Source: an uncultured Christensenella sp.
GTDB taxonomy: Bacteria > Bacillota > Clostridia > Christensenellales > UBA1242
DNA: 44,127 nt
Assembly (NCBI GenBank): GCA_949292875.1
Contig: CASFBJ010000022.1
Span: forward strand, 1 to 44,127
Reading direction: 5' to 3'
Part shown: positions 24,799-33,587 of the stretch, piece after piece
How positions within the stretch are numbered: position 1 is the stretch's first letter
How the letters are laid out: each line of letters starts with the position of its first letter
Program-made: the position numbers and the translations under genes
The notes under the pieces: model-generated
What the model was told of the DNA's origin: nothing
The model's input: the letters and a program-made list of their open reading frames with translations, nothing else
Database searches by the model: none

Positions 24799-24996
24799 AT
24801 GGATATAGACATTATTTTAAAAATCGCTGGCATAGGTATTTTGATAGCAATTGTTAATCAAATTTTAAAACATTGCGGAAAAGATGAATTGGCAACATTT
24901 ACTACTATAGCAGGAGTTATAATAGTTTTTCTATTAGTTTTGAACATGATGTCAGACTTGTTTTATGAGATAAAAAATATTTTTGGCTTGTATTGA
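24799..24996 (+). CDS. spoIIIAC: stage III sporulation protein AC
   Basis: A 65-residue membrane protein with two helices. IDIILKIAGIGILIAIVNQIL and the KDELATFTTIAGVIIVFLL block are typical of SpoIIIAC. AGGAGA precedes the ATG. It forms part of the mother-cell membrane channel base. Confidence 0.95.
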   Translation: MDIDIILKIAGIGILIAIVNQILKHCGKDELATFTTIAGVIIVFLLVLNMMSDLFYEIKNIFGLY

Positions 24997-24997
24997 T

Positions 24998-25390
24998 ATG
25001 ATTTTAGTTAAAATAATAATTATAGCACTTTTAGGAACAGTTTGCGCAATTCTTGTTAAGCCATTTAAGCCAGAGATTTCTATATTCTTAATTATTGTTT
25101 CAGGTTTATTAATTTTATTTCAAGTTTTAGATTATTTTGTTGAAATAATTGAAACATTTACTAGACTAAGTGAACAAACAGGAATAGATAATGAACTTTT
25201 CAAAATCATTTTAAAAATTATAGGAGTAGGTTATTTGATAGAATTTGCTTCAAATATTTGTATAGATAGTGGTATGAATAGTATAGCAAGTAAAATACAA
25301 TTTGCTGGAAAAGTTATTATACTATTTTTATCTCTACCTATCATAAATATGTTGATAGAAATAATAACTCAAATATTACAATTATGCTAA
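24998..25390 (+). CDS. spoIIIAD: stage III sporulation protein AD
   Basis: A 130-residue protein with four hydrophobic segments, related to SpoIIIAC. The block FKIILKIIGVGYLIEFASNICIDSG is characteristic, with the Cys-Asp-Gly helix junction. TTG 24983 opens the frame inside spoIIIAC, but ATG 24998, two bases after the spoIIIAC stop, matches homologous N-termini. The SD is poor, so translation is probably coupled. Its end overlaps spoIIIAE by seven bases. Confidence 0.93.
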   Translation: MILVKIIIIALLGTVCAILVKPFKPEISIFLIIVSGLLILFQVLDYFVEIIETFTRLSEQTGIDNELFKIILKIIGVGYLIEFASNICIDSGMNSIASKIQFAGKVIILFLSLPIINMLIEIITQILQLC

Positions 25391-26595
25391 GAAGTTCTAA
25401 ACTTTTTATTTCTTTTATCTTATTTATAATTATTTTATTATCTATTCATATAACTATAAATCCATATCCAATAGTTTTAGCCGATGAAAACTCTCTTCAA
25501 AATATTGAAGAAGAATTTAATAATATTATTCAAGAAGGGCTAAACACACTTGACTTTTCAGCTCTAGAAGATTTGATTATTAATTCTTCATCACAAGCAC
25601 AAGAAATTTTTGGTTCAACTTCTTTTTATAACAAATTACAAGAATTAATTAATGGTGATATAGAACAAGATATAGGCTCATTTTTCAATGTTTTTTTAAG
25701 TCTTTTTTTTGATAATATTGTAGATATCATACCTATATTATGTATGATTGTTGCAATAGCAATACTTTGTAGTTTGCTATCAAATTTTAAAAGCAGTATA
25801 AGTGGTGGTGGAGTAAAAGATGTTATACATTTTCTATGTTATGGAGTTATAATAATTATTATATCAGCACTAATAACTGAATGTGTTATACAAGTTACTG
25901 ATACTCTACAAAGTTTAAAAGTACAAATGGAAATAATATTTCCTATTCTATTAACAATGATTACAGCAGTTGGAGGTTTCACAAGTGTAAGTGTATTTCA
26001 ACCTTCAGTAATTATCTTAAGTACTGTGATTGTTGAAATTTTTAGCTATGTAATTTTACCTCTTTTTATTGTGGCATTTGTTTTTACTATAGTAAACAAT
26101 ATGTCTGGAAGTACAAGTTTTAATAAATTTGTAGAAGTTGCACAAAGTTCTTTTAAATGGATAATTGGAATAATTTTTACAATATTTTTTGCATTTCTTT
26201 CTATTAATGGTTTAATAGCAAGTGTATACGATGGTATATCCATTAGAACTGCAAAATACACTATGAAAAGCTACATACCTTATGTTGGAGGATATATGTC
26301 TGATGGATTAGACATTTTATTATCTAGTAGTGTATTAATTAAAAATGCTGTTGGAACTTGTGGTCTTATACTTCTTATTGCTACCGTTCTTATACCATTA
26401 GTTAAAATGATTGTTGTAAACTTTGGACTCAAAATAACTGGTGCAATTTTAGAACCTATATCTGATAAACGAATATCAAATTTTGTATTTTCAATAGGTA
26501 AAATATTAAATATGCTTATTGCTTGTTTAGTTAGTATATCTATAATGTACTTTTTAACAGTAGGTATACTTATGAGCGTATGTAATCTTTTTTAG
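25384..26595 (+). CDS. spoIIIAE: stage III sporulation protein AE
   Basis: The largest membrane protein of the SpoIIIA complex: 403 residues with an N-terminal signal-like helix, an extracytoplasmic acidic stretch (about residues 30-110) and about eight membrane helices. Family blocks include the hydrophilic turn FKSSISGGGVKDV, VGGFTSVSVFQPS, and a C-terminal LGLKITGAILEPISDKR-like segment. The start ATG lies within the last codons of spoIIIAD. Confidence 0.95.
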   Translation: MLRSSKLFISFILFIIILLSIHITINPYPIVLADENSLQNIEEEFNNIIQEGLNTLDFSALEDLIINSSSQAQEIFGSTSFYNKLQELINGDIEQDIGSFFNVFLSLFFDNIVDIIPILCMIVAIAILCSLLSNFKSSISGGGVKDVIHFLCYGVIIIIISALITECVIQVTDTLQSLKVQMEIIFPILLTMITAVGGFTSVSVFQPSVIILSTVIVEIFSYVILPLFIVAFVFTIVNNMSGSTSFNKFVEVAQSSFKWIIGIIFTIFFAFLSINGLIASVYDGISIRTAKYTMKSYIPYVGGYMSDGLDILLSSSVLIKNAVGTCGLILLIATVLIPLVKMIVVNFGLKITGAILEPISDKRISNFVFSIGKILNMLIACLVSISIMYFLTVGILMSVCNLF

Positions 26596-26603
26596 GAGTA
26601 TAT

Positions 26604-27083
26604 ATGAGTAGTGTAAGTTCTTGGCTTTTGTCCATTGTCGGAATAATAATTATAGGTTCTCTTATAGAAATAATTTTGCCAAATAGCAATTTGTCAAAAT
26701 ATATTAAATCTATTTTTGCTTTTATTGTTATTTTTGTAATCATTTCCCCAATAATAAGCTTAATAAAAGATGACATAAGCCTTGATGCAAACTATGATAA
26801 TTATATAAATAATGATTTTATATCTAGTTTAAATGAAGATAAAATTAATTTTTTAGAAAAAAATATAGAAATGCAATGTAATGCTTATGGGTTAAAAAAT
26901 GTAGAGGTGCAAATTATGTCAAATCAAGTTGAAAATGAACTTATTTTAGATACTGTACAAGTTTTTTTATACGATTTAGTAATAGATGAAAATATAGAGC
27001 ATATAGATAAATACCAAGTACTAGAAGATATAATAAAAGCTAACTTAAAAATAGAAAAGGAGAAAATAGTATTTTATGAGTGA
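26604..27083 (+). CDS. spoIIIAF: stage III sporulation protein AF
   Basis: A 159-residue protein with two N-terminal membrane helices (about residues 7-25 and 35-52) and a soluble ring-building domain facing the intermembrane space. SSWLLSIVGIIIIGSLIEIILPNS is the family N-terminus. AGGAG precedes the ATG and the end overlaps spoIIIAG by eight bases. Confidence 0.92.
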   Translation: MSSVSSWLLSIVGIIIIGSLIEIILPNSNLSKYIKSIFAFIVIFVIISPIISLIKDDISLDANYDNYINNDFISSLNEDKINFLEKNIEMQCNAYGLKNVEVQIMSNQVENELILDTVQVFLYDLVIDENIEHIDKYQVLEDIIKANLKIEKEKIVFYE

Positions 27084-27621
27084 TAAAAAATCTTTTTTTG
27101 AAAAATTTCCTTTTTTAGAAAAACTTAAAAAAATTAAAGGCATAGAATACATAATAGTTGGCGTTATCTGTGTACTTGTTTTTGTGATATATTTTTCGGC
27201 AATAGCAAATGATAAAAACTCAAATAAACAATCTGATAATAATTCTAATATTTCATTATATGCTCAAGAGCTTGAAAATAAATTAAGTAAAGTTCTATCT
27301 CAAGTTTATGGTGCAGGTGAAGTTAATGTAATGGTTACTTTAGAAAGTAGTAGCGAATTAATTATAGCAACTTCTACGGAAGAAAGAGTAAACACAAGTT
27401 CAGGGTCTTCAAATTCAACGCAATCTACTACTAAGGTTGAAAAGCCAATAATTATAAACGATTCTCCACTTGTTGTAATGGAAATTTTACCTAAAATAAA
27501 AGGCATTATAGTTGTAGCACAAGGAGCAAATAATGTAAAAGTTAGATTAGAATTGTTAAAAGCTGTACAAACGCTTATAGATGTAGATGCAAATAATATA
27601 GAAATATTAGTAGGTCAATAA
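27076..27621 (+). CDS. spoIIIAG: stage III sporulation protein AG
   Basis: SpoIIIAG forms a large ring in the intermembrane space. It has 181 residues, one membrane helix (about 25-45), a Ser/Asn linker and the ring-building domain LSQVYGAGEVNVMVTLESS...GIIVVAQGA. A Ser/Thr-rich insertion (about 105-125) corresponds to the loop that makes the beta-barrel in Bacillus SpoIIIAG. The SD AAGGAG lies in spoIIIAF. Confidence 0.94.
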   Translation: MSDKKSFFEKFPFLEKLKKIKGIEYIIVGVICVLVFVIYFSAIANDKNSNKQSDNNSNISLYAQELENKLSKVLSQVYGAGEVNVMVTLESSSELIIATSTEERVNTSSGSSNSTQSTTKVEKPIIINDSPLVVMEILPKIKGIIVVAQGANNVKVRLELLKAVQTLIDVDANNIEILVGQ

Positions 27622-27638
27622 TAAAGGAGATTTTTAAA

Positions 27639-28121
27639 ATGTTATCAAGAAAAAAGAAAATAATAATATTATCTGTTATGGCTGTTTTGTTAGTAGTAAC
27701 TGGCTATTTAAACATAGCATTAAATAACAATATTTCTCAAGCTGTTAATAATAATACTAACCAACAATCAAGTGCTTCATTTTTTGCAGATTATAGGACA
27801 TCAAGAGTTTCAACAAGAAATCAAGAAATAGATTATCTAAATGCCATTATAGCAAGTGATACGGCATCTGAAGAATCTAAAAAATTAGCTGAAGAAAAGA
27901 AGATGGAATTAGTTCAAACTATGGAAGCTGAACTTGTAATGGAAGGACTAATTAAAGCTGCTGGTTTTGATGAAGCTTTAGTAACAAGTACTTCTACAAA
28001 TATAAATGTAATAGTAAAAAGTTCTACTTTAGACTCAAGTCAAGTATCTCAAATTGTTGCAATTATTAAAGAACAAACCGGTAAAGATATAGATAATATT
28101 AAAATATTTCCAGTTGAATAG
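27639..28121 (+). CDS. spoIIIAH: stage III sporulation protein AH
   Basis: SpoIIIAH is the mother-cell half of the channel that meets forespore SpoIIQ. It has 160 residues, one N-terminal helix (about 7-25), a linker, then an EscJ/PrgK-like ring domain containing AAGFDEALVTSTSTNINVIVKS. AAAGGAG precedes the ATG. No spoIIQ is in the window. This is the last gene of the operon; a strong sigma-A promoter for the next gene lies just downstream. Confidence 0.93.
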   Translation: MLSRKKKIIILSVMAVLLVVTGYLNIALNNNISQAVNNNTNQQSSASFFADYRTSRVSTRNQEIDYLNAIIASDTASEESKKLAEEKKMELVQTMEAELVMEGLIKAAGFDEALVTSTSTNINVIVKSSTLDSSQVSQIVAIIKEQTGKDIDNIKIFPVE

Positions 28122-28130
28122 TCAAAACAC

Positions 28131-28160
28131 TTGATAAACTACTTTTATTTGTGATATAAT
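28131..28160 (+). promoter_or_regulatory. sigma-A promoter for the Asp23-nusB-xseAB group
   Basis: -35 TTGATA (28131-28136), an 18-base spacer and extended -10 TGATATAAT (hexamer 28155-28160), 30 bases before the GTG start. Confidence 0.8.
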
Positions 28161-28189
28161 AAGATATTAAATAAAGGTGGTAGATAGTT

Positions 28190-28561
28190 GTGAGCGAAGT
28201 AAAAGATAACAATGTTCAAAGAGGAAGAGTTATAGCTGATAAAAATATACTTTTATCTATAATAAGAATTGCTACAAAAGAAACTGCTGGAGTAGCTGAT
28301 GTAACTTCTACTATTGGCAAGAAGATAAAGAGTGTATCTAATTCTAATTGCATGGATGGAGTAGAGATAAGTTATGATAAAAAAGGCAAATTAATTATAG
28401 ATGTATATGTAGCTCTTTATTACAATTATAATGTTTCAGAAGTTGCTTATAAAATACAAAAAAATATTAAAAATAGCGTTTCTGCAATGATTGAGTTGGA
28501 AATTAAAGACATAAATATACATGTTGTAGATGTAGTTTTTACAGATAATGAAAATATTTAA
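28190..28561 (+). CDS. Asp23/Gls24 family protein (YqhY-like)
   Basis: A 123-residue second Asp23-domain protein: the N-terminal strand RGRVIADKNILLSIIRIATKE, an ISYDKKGKLIIDVYVAL core and a DINIHVVDVVF C-terminus. In Bacillus yqhY sits between accBC and nusB, and its loss disturbs acetyl-CoA carboxylase control. Here it precedes nusB but accBC are absent. The start is GTG 28190, with AAAGGTGG upstream. A GC-rich hairpin follows directly after the stop. Confidence 0.9.
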   Translation: MSEVKDNNVQRGRVIADKNILLSIIRIATKETAGVADVTSTIGKKIKSVSNSNCMDGVEISYDKKGKLIIDVYVALYYNYNVSEVAYKIQKNIKNSVSAMIELEIKDINIHVVDVVFTDNENI

Positions 28562-28599
28562 AGCAAAGCCCGTAAAATATTACGGGCTATTTGCTGTTT
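28562..28599 (+). terminator. hairpin between the YqhY-like gene and nusB
   Basis: A two-part stem: outer AGCAAA/TTTGCT (28562-28567 with 28590-28595), inner GCCCGTAA/TTACGGGC (28568-28575 with 28580-28587). The tail TGTTTC is poor in T, so it may be a partial terminator or attenuator controlling nusB expression. Confidence 0.55.
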
Positions 28600-28611
28600 C
28601 GAGAGGTTATA

Positions 28612-29088
28612 ATGAAAATACAAGAAGCAAAAATAGTAAGAGAACTTTCATATAAAATTATTTTTTCTTCATTATTTTTAAGTGACAAAGATTGCTTAAT
28701 TTTATCTAATTTTTGGACTTTTGAGAACGATAATCTTAGATATAATAAAGAAAATATTTTAGATTTTTTAAAAGACGAAAAAGAAGATTTGAGTGAAGAA
28801 GCTATAAAATTGCTATTTGAAAATTTGGATAACTATATTATGCATTTAGAATATTATAAAAAGCTTATTCAATCACACTTAAAAGAAAATTTTTCTTTTG
28901 ATAAAGTTGCTAAAAGCGATTTGGCAATAATTTATTTATCTATAATTGAATTGCAAAATAATAAGGATTTAAGTGAAAAAATTATAATAAATGAAGCGAT
29001 AGAACTTGCTAAAAAATATTCAAGTGAAAAAGCCTATAAATTTGTGAATGGAATTTTAAGCAATATAATAAAAGAGATTAGAAAATGA
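28612..29088 (+). CDS. nusB: transcription antitermination factor NusB
   Basis: NusB binds boxA with S10 to promote antitermination in rRNA operons. This all-helical protein has 158 residues. The C-terminal block IINEAIELAKKYSSEKAYKFVNGILSNI is the best family landmark, while the N-terminal half is divergent. GAGAGGT points to ATG 28612 rather than the upstream in-frame ATG at 28591 in the hairpin. The end overlaps xseA by four bases (ATGA). Confidence 0.9.
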   Translation: MKIQEAKIVRELSYKIIFSSLFLSDKDCLILSNFWTFENDNLRYNKENILDFLKDEKEDLSEEAIKLLFENLDNYIMHLEYYKKLIQSHLKENFSFDKVAKSDLAIIYLSIIELQNNKDLSEKIIINEAIELAKKYSSEKAYKFVNGILSNIIKEIRK

Positions 29089-30272
29089 GTGAAGTAATAT
29101 ATACAGTAAGTCAAATAAATAAGTATATATCAAATATTTTTGATAATGAAAGTTTACTAAAAGGTATATCCATTTCAGGCGAAGTAACAAATGCATCTAT
29201 GTCTGGTGGATATATATATTTTAATATTAAAGATGATTCTTCCATGCTAGCATGTGTTTGTTTTGACAAGTCTTTAAATGAGTTTATAAAAAATGGTTCA
29301 CAAGTATTAGTTACAGGCTCAATAAGTTATTATTCAAAAGGTGGTAAATTAACATTTATTGTTAAAGCTATTACTCCTTATGGTGAAGGATTGCTTTATA
29401 AGAAGTTTCTGGAACTTAAAGATAAATTAGCTAAAGAAGGTCTTTTTGATGCAAAATACAAAAAAACTATACCAAAATATATAAAACGAATAGGTGTAGT
29501 TTCTTCAAATACAGGAGCGGTAATTAGAGATATTATAAATATAACAAAGAGAAGAAATGATACAATTGATATCGTACTTTATCCAGTTAAAGTACAAGGT
29601 GTTGGAGCAGAAGAACAAATATCTAGAGCAATTGATTTTTTTAGTACTTATGACAATGTTGACATAGTAATAGTTGCTAGAGGGGGCGGTTCTTTTGAAG
29701 ATTTAATGCCTTTTAATACTGAAATAGTTGCAAGAAGTACTTTTAATTGTAAAAAGCCTATAATCAGTGCTGTGGGGCATGAAACAGATTATACAATCAT
29801 AGATTTTGTATCCGACTTAAGAGCACCTACACCTTCAGCGGCAGCAGAATTATGCGTGTATGACAAGTTTGAAGAAATTAACAAAAATAAAAATATTTTA
29901 CTTTATATGTATTCTTTAGTTAAAAATAGCATAGAAACAAAAAGTCAAAATGTTGCTAAATTAGTATATAGAACACAAAATAATATTGAAAATAAATTTT
30001 TATATTATAATGAGTATTATAAAAATTTATTAAAAAATATCTATAACTTTATTGCAAAGACCTACGAAGTTTTACAAACTCAAACTAATGCAAATATAAA
30101 ATTATTAAATAATTTTAATCCAGAAAATGTAGTTAAAAGAGGATATGCAAAAATTTTGTTAAATGATAAAATAGCAATGAGTGTAAATGATATAAATATA
30201 AAAGATAAAATTAAGATAGAGCTTAAAGATGGAATTTTAATGAGCGAGGTTACAGATAAATATGACATTTGA
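29085..30272 (+). CDS. xseA: exodeoxyribonuclease VII large subunit
   Basis: XseA is the catalytic subunit of the ssDNA exonuclease. An N-terminal OB fold (about residues 1-100) begins with YTVSQINKYI. The catalytic domain includes IGVVSSNTGAVIRDI, VIVARGGGSFEDLMPFN and AVGHETDYTI, and a coiled-coil tail ends in a VVKRGYA repeat. The 395-residue length is normal. Translation is coupled at both ends, with nusB and xseB. Confidence 0.96.
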   Translation: MSEVIYTVSQINKYISNIFDNESLLKGISISGEVTNASMSGGYIYFNIKDDSSMLACVCFDKSLNEFIKNGSQVLVTGSISYYSKGGKLTFIVKAITPYGEGLLYKKFLELKDKLAKEGLFDAKYKKTIPKYIKRIGVVSSNTGAVIRDIINITKRRNDTIDIVLYPVKVQGVGAEEQISRAIDFFSTYDNVDIVIVARGGGSFEDLMPFNTEIVARSTFNCKKPIISAVGHETDYTIIDFVSDLRAPTPSAAAELCVYDKFEEINKNKNILLYMYSLVKNSIETKSQNVAKLVYRTQNNIENKFLYYNEYYKNLLKNIYNFIAKTYEVLQTQTNANIKLLNNFNPENVVKRGYAKILLNDKIAMSVNDINIKDKIKIELKDGILMSEVTDKYDI

Positions 30273-30468
30273 AGAGAAAAATGCAAGATTAAATGAAATA
30301 GTTGAAATTTTAGAAAATGGTAAAGCAGATTTAACTGAAAGCACTAAATTATTTGAAGAAGCAATAAAAATAGCAAAAGAATTAAACGAGACTTTAAAAA
30401 ATGAAAAAGGTAAAATACTAGAACTAAAAAAAGCAATGGACAATTTCATAGAAGAAGAAATGCAATAA
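30262..30468 (+). CDS. xseB: exodeoxyribonuclease VII small subunit
   Basis: A 68-residue helical protein that caps the XseA coiled coil. FEEKNARLNEIVEILENGKADL and SLFEEAIKI-like helices are typical. The start overlaps the xseA end by 11 bases with GAGG within xseA. Confidence 0.94.
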   Translation: MTFEEKNARLNEIVEILENGKADLTESTKLFEEAIKIAKELNETLKNEKGKILELKKAMDNFIEEEMQ

Positions 30469-30499
30469 AGTTCTATTTTCATTTGTTTTAAAATATAAT

Positions 30500-30527
30500 A
30501 ACATAGAGATTTTCTCTATGTTTTTTT
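30500..30527 (+). terminator. intrinsic terminator after xseB
   Basis: A perfect 10-bp stem AACATAGAGA/TCTCTATGTT (30500-30509 with 30513-30522) with a T3 loop and a T-tract to 30527. TATAAT at 30494-30499 directly abuts the left arm, so a transcript started there would lack most of that arm. Confidence 0.8.
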
Positions 30528-30544
30528 GTTTATAAGGAATAAAT

Positions 30545-31111
30545 ATGGATAAGAGAAATAAAAAGATTAAATCATGCAATTTAATTGATAATTTTAATTT
30601 AAAATGGTCTATAAAAATTTTAATACTATCTTTTGCATTGTCTATAAGTTTTAGCATAATATCTGATTCTTTATTAACCACAGCATCTGTTATTATTGCA
30701 ATATTAATTATTTTTTTGCTTATGTTTATAGGTGTTATAGCAGATATGTGTGGAGTTGCTATTACTTCTTGCAATATAGATAAATTTTATGAGAAAGAAA
30801 AGAGGGGTGAAAAGTATGCAAAAGAAGCAATAAATTTAATAAAAAATAGCGATAAAATTTCTGTAATTTGTTGTGATATTATCGGTGATATTTGTAGTAT
30901 TTTAAGTGGAGCATGCGGAGCTTCAATCGTATATAAGCTTATTAGTAATGGGATAGGTGAGCACTATGTAATGTTTGTTTCATCATTTGTAAGTGGTTTA
31001 ATTGCATGCTTAACAATATTTTTTAAAAGCTTGGAAAAAAGCATTGCTGTAAGCAAAAATGAAGCTATAACAATGTTCGTTGCAAAATGTATAAATATTT
31101 TTTTAAAATAA
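30545..31111 (+). CDS. conserved membrane protein, CNNM/CorB-transmembrane-like
   Basis: A 188-residue protein with about four membrane helices (near 25-45, 50-75, 105-130 and 140-165). FIGVIADMCGVAITS and VICCDIIGDICSILSGACGASIV resemble the transmembrane region of CNNM/CorB-type proteins sometimes annotated as Mg/Co transporters, but the CBS domains are absent. The transport role is not supported. AAGGAA precedes the ATG. It sits where ispA-dxs-tlyA stand in Bacillus, between xseB and argR. Confidence 0.65.
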   Translation: MDKRNKKIKSCNLIDNFNLKWSIKILILSFALSISFSIISDSLLTTASVIIAILIIFLLMFIGVIADMCGVAITSCNIDKFYEKEKRGEKYAKEAINLIKNSDKISVICCDIIGDICSILSGACGASIVYKLISNGIGEHYVMFVSSFVSGLIACLTIFFKSLEKSIAVSKNEAITMFVAKCINIFLK

Positions 31112-31209
31112 AAATGTGTATGCATAAAATATAAAATGAATAATTTTTTGTAAATTATAAATAAATTATGCATACGAAATTATTTGCAAAATCAATAGAT
31201 ATTAGTATT

Positions 31210-31277
31210 TTATGTATAATTATGCATAATAACATAATATTTATGAATGCATAAATTTCTATGAATATTTATGCAAA
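31210..31277 (+). promoter_or_regulatory. cluster of probable ArgR operators (ARG boxes)
   Basis: Near-palindrome TTATGTATAATTATGCATAA (31210-31229) and CTATGAATATTTATGCAA (31259-31276) resemble ARG boxes (TNTGAATWWWWATTCANW), with another ATGAATGCATAAAT half-site between. More TATGCATA words occur at 31119-31126 and 31167-31174. The last box ends just before the argR -35, so repression by the argR product is likely. Confidence 0.6.
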
Positions 31278-31282
31278 ACTAC

Positions 31283-31311
31283 TTGCATATTTCGTATTTA
31301 GGTATTATAAT
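31283..31311 (+). promoter_or_regulatory. sigma-A promoter of argR
   Basis: -35 TTGCAT (31283-31288), a 17-base spacer and -10 TATAAT (31306-31311), 31 bases before the ATG. Confidence 0.75.
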
Positions 31312-31342
31312 AAACATAACTAAAGAATAAGGAGCATGATTT

Positions 31343-31801
31343 ATGGCTAGAAACTTAAGGCAGAATAAAATTCTTGATTTGATATCTACTTATGAAATAG
31401 AGAAGCAAGAAGATTTAGTTGCTTATTTAAAAAAGGAAAATTTTGATATAACTCAAGCAACGATTTCAAGAGATATAAAAGAATTAGGGCTTATAAAAGT
31501 TATGACTGCTAACAAAAAATATAAATATGCTTATGTTGAAGACAATGAGACTGAAGTTAATAAAAAGTATAAAACTATTTTTAAAGAAGCTGTTCTATCT
31601 ATACATATAATTAATAATTCTGTCATTCTTAAAACTATAAAATGCTTAGCAAGTAGCATAAATTCTTTTATAGATAAATTAGGAATAGAAAATGTTTTAG
31701 GTTCAGTTTTTGGTGATGATACTGTTAACATTATATTTGATTCTAACGCAACAGCAAATGTTGGATTTAATGCATTAAATAAAATTTATTATAGTAATTA
31801 A
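31343..31801 (+). CDS. argR: arginine repressor ArgR/AhrC
   Basis: A 152-residue hexameric arginine-sensing repressor. The N-terminal winged helix includes the recognition helix TQATISRDIKELGLIKV. The C-terminal arginine-binding/oligomerisation domain ends in ENVLGSVFGDDTVNIIF, with the conserved GDD. AAGGAG precedes the ATG. recN follows 13 bases later, the ahrC-recN order of Bacillus. The upstream AT-rich region with several ARG-box-like palindromes suggests autoregulation. Confidence 0.95.
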   Translation: MARNLRQNKILDLISTYEIEKQEDLVAYLKKENFDITQATISRDIKELGLIKVMTANKKYKYAYVEDNETEVNKKYKTIFKEAVLSIHIINNSVILKTIKCLASSINSFIDKLGIENVLGSVFGDDTVNIIFDSNATANVGFNALNKIYYSN

Positions 31802-31814
31802 AAAAGGGATACTA

Positions 31815-33515
31815 ATGCTAAAGTTTTTAAAAATACAAGATTTTGCTATTATAGACAATTCTGAAATTGACTTATGTGATGGTTTAAATGTAATTTCAGG
31901 GGAAACAGGCTCAGGTAAAAGCATAATCATGAAAGCAATAAAGTTTGTTTTAGGTGCTAGAGCAGACAAAAACTTTATTAGAAATAATAAACCATTTACT
32001 AGAGTACAAGCTACTTTTTTTGATTTTGATAGTAGAGTAAAAGAAATATTGGAGCAATATGAAATTTTTGATGATGAATTAATTATCACAAGAACTTTAT
32101 ATCAAGATGGTAAAAGCGACATAAAAATTAATGGTTGCGCAGTAACATTGTCTTCATTATCTAAAATTTGTTCTTATATGGTTGATATATACAATCAAGA
32201 AGACCATTTTTCATTATTAGATGTAAAAAATCATTTAATAATTTTAGACAAGTTTGAAGAAGAAAAAATAAATGCATTAAAGTTAAGTATATCTGAAACT
32301 TTGACTAAAATACATAATATAAATAAAACACTTTCAGAAAATTGCGCTAATGAAGAAGACAAAGCAAGAGAATTAGATTTATTAAAATATCAGGTAGATG
32401 AAATAGAAAATAATATTTTTACAGAACAAGAAGAAAATGAACTTTTAAAAAAGAAAAATTTTTATAATAACTTTAAAAAAATATATGACAATATTCAATC
32501 TTCTTTAGTTGTTTTGGAAAATGGTTACAATGGTTTTTCTATATCTTCTGCAATTAAGTCAGTAGAAAACGAACTTATAAATATAACAGAAATAGATGAA
32601 AATTACAAAAAATGTTATCAAAGATTAAATGATATAAGATTTGAAATTGAAGATATTACGGATAATCTTAGAAATCAAATTAAAAATGTTGAAGTGTCTG
32701 AAAGTGAAATCGATAGTATAGAAGAGCGATTAGAAAAGATAAAAATATTAAAAAAGAAATATGGTAATGATTTAGAACAAATAAATAAAAATTGCGAAAA
32801 TTTTAAAAATAGAATTGATTTTTTAGAAAACAATGAGTTGTACATTAAAAAATTATTAGATGAAAAATGTAAACTTATAGAAAATGGTTTACAATATAGT
32901 TCTAAGCTTTCAGCTATAAGAAAAAATATAGCTAAGGATTTTGAAAACAATATAATTAAAGAATTACAAGAATTGGGAATGAAAGACTCTAAACTACTTG
33001 TTAAATTTAGTACAGCTTTAGAAGATAAGGATATACCTTTTAATAAAGATGGTGTAGATACTCTAGAATTTATGTTTTCAGCTAATAAAGGTCAAGACTT
33101 TAAACCTTTACATAAAATAATTTCAGGTGGTGAACTAAGCAGATTTATGCTTGCATATAAAAATGTAGTAAGAAATATTGACAAAAAAGATTTAATTATA
33201 TTTGATGAAATTGATGCAGGCATTAGTGGTGGAATAGGACAAAAAATAGCAATAAAACTTAATACTATTAGCAAAAATTGTCAAATTATATCTATTAGCC
33301 ATCTAGCTCAAATTATATCAATGGCAGATAGAAACTTTTTAGTTTATAAAGAAACAAAAACAAATAATACTATAAGTATGATTGAAGAAATAAATGGCTC
33401 AAAATTAGAAAATGAAATTGCTAGAGTTTGCGGAAATGGTCTAGTTAGTAAAACCAATTTAAGCTTAGCGCAAGAGCTTATAAGTAGCGCAAAAGAAATA
33501 AAAGACAAAAATTGA
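31815..33515 (+). CDS. recN: DNA repair protein RecN
   Basis: An SMC-like ATPase of 566 residues acting early in double-strand break repair. Walker A is SGETGSGKSIIMKA, followed by a long coiled-coil middle (about residues 160-370). The signature ISGGELSRFMLA and Walker B LIIFDEIDAGISG are intact, as is the ISISHLAQI switch. AAAGGG precedes the ATG. It is co-transcribed with argR. The next gene, spoIVB, also follows the Bacillus order. Confidence 0.96.
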   Translation: MLKFLKIQDFAIIDNSEIDLCDGLNVISGETGSGKSIIMKAIKFVLGARADKNFIRNNKPFTRVQATFFDFDSRVKEILEQYEIFDDELIITRTLYQDGKSDIKINGCAVTLSSLSKICSYMVDIYNQEDHFSLLDVKNHLIILDKFEEEKINALKLSISETLTKIHNINKTLSENCANEEDKARELDLLKYQVDEIENNIFTEQEENELLKKKNFYNNFKKIYDNIQSSLVVLENGYNGFSISSAIKSVENELINITEIDENYKKCYQRLNDIRFEIEDITDNLRNQIKNVEVSESEIDSIEERLEKIKILKKKYGNDLEQINKNCENFKNRIDFLENNELYIKKLLDEKCKLIENGLQYSSKLSAIRKNIAKDFENNIIKELQELGMKDSKLLVKFSTALEDKDIPFNKDGVDTLEFMFSANKGQDFKPLHKIISGGELSRFMLAYKNVVRNIDKKDLIIFDEIDAGISGGIGQKIAIKLNTISKNCQIISISHLAQIISMADRNFLVYKETKTNNTISMIEEINGSKLENEIARVCGNGLVSKTNLSLAQELISSAKEIKDKN

Positions 33516-33561
33516 CAATTTATTTCATTGAGAAAATAGAATAAAATATTTACAAATAATT

Positions 33562-33587
33562 AAACTACTCTTATGAGGAGTTTTTTT
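33562..33587 (+). terminator. terminator-like hairpin containing the spoIVB SD
   Basis: A 9-bp stem with one A-G mismatch (33562-33570 with 33575-33583), a TTAT loop and seven Ts (33581-33587). The SD GAGGAG (33575-33580) is the right arm, and the spoIVB ATG follows the T-tract with no gap. Confidence 0.5.
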
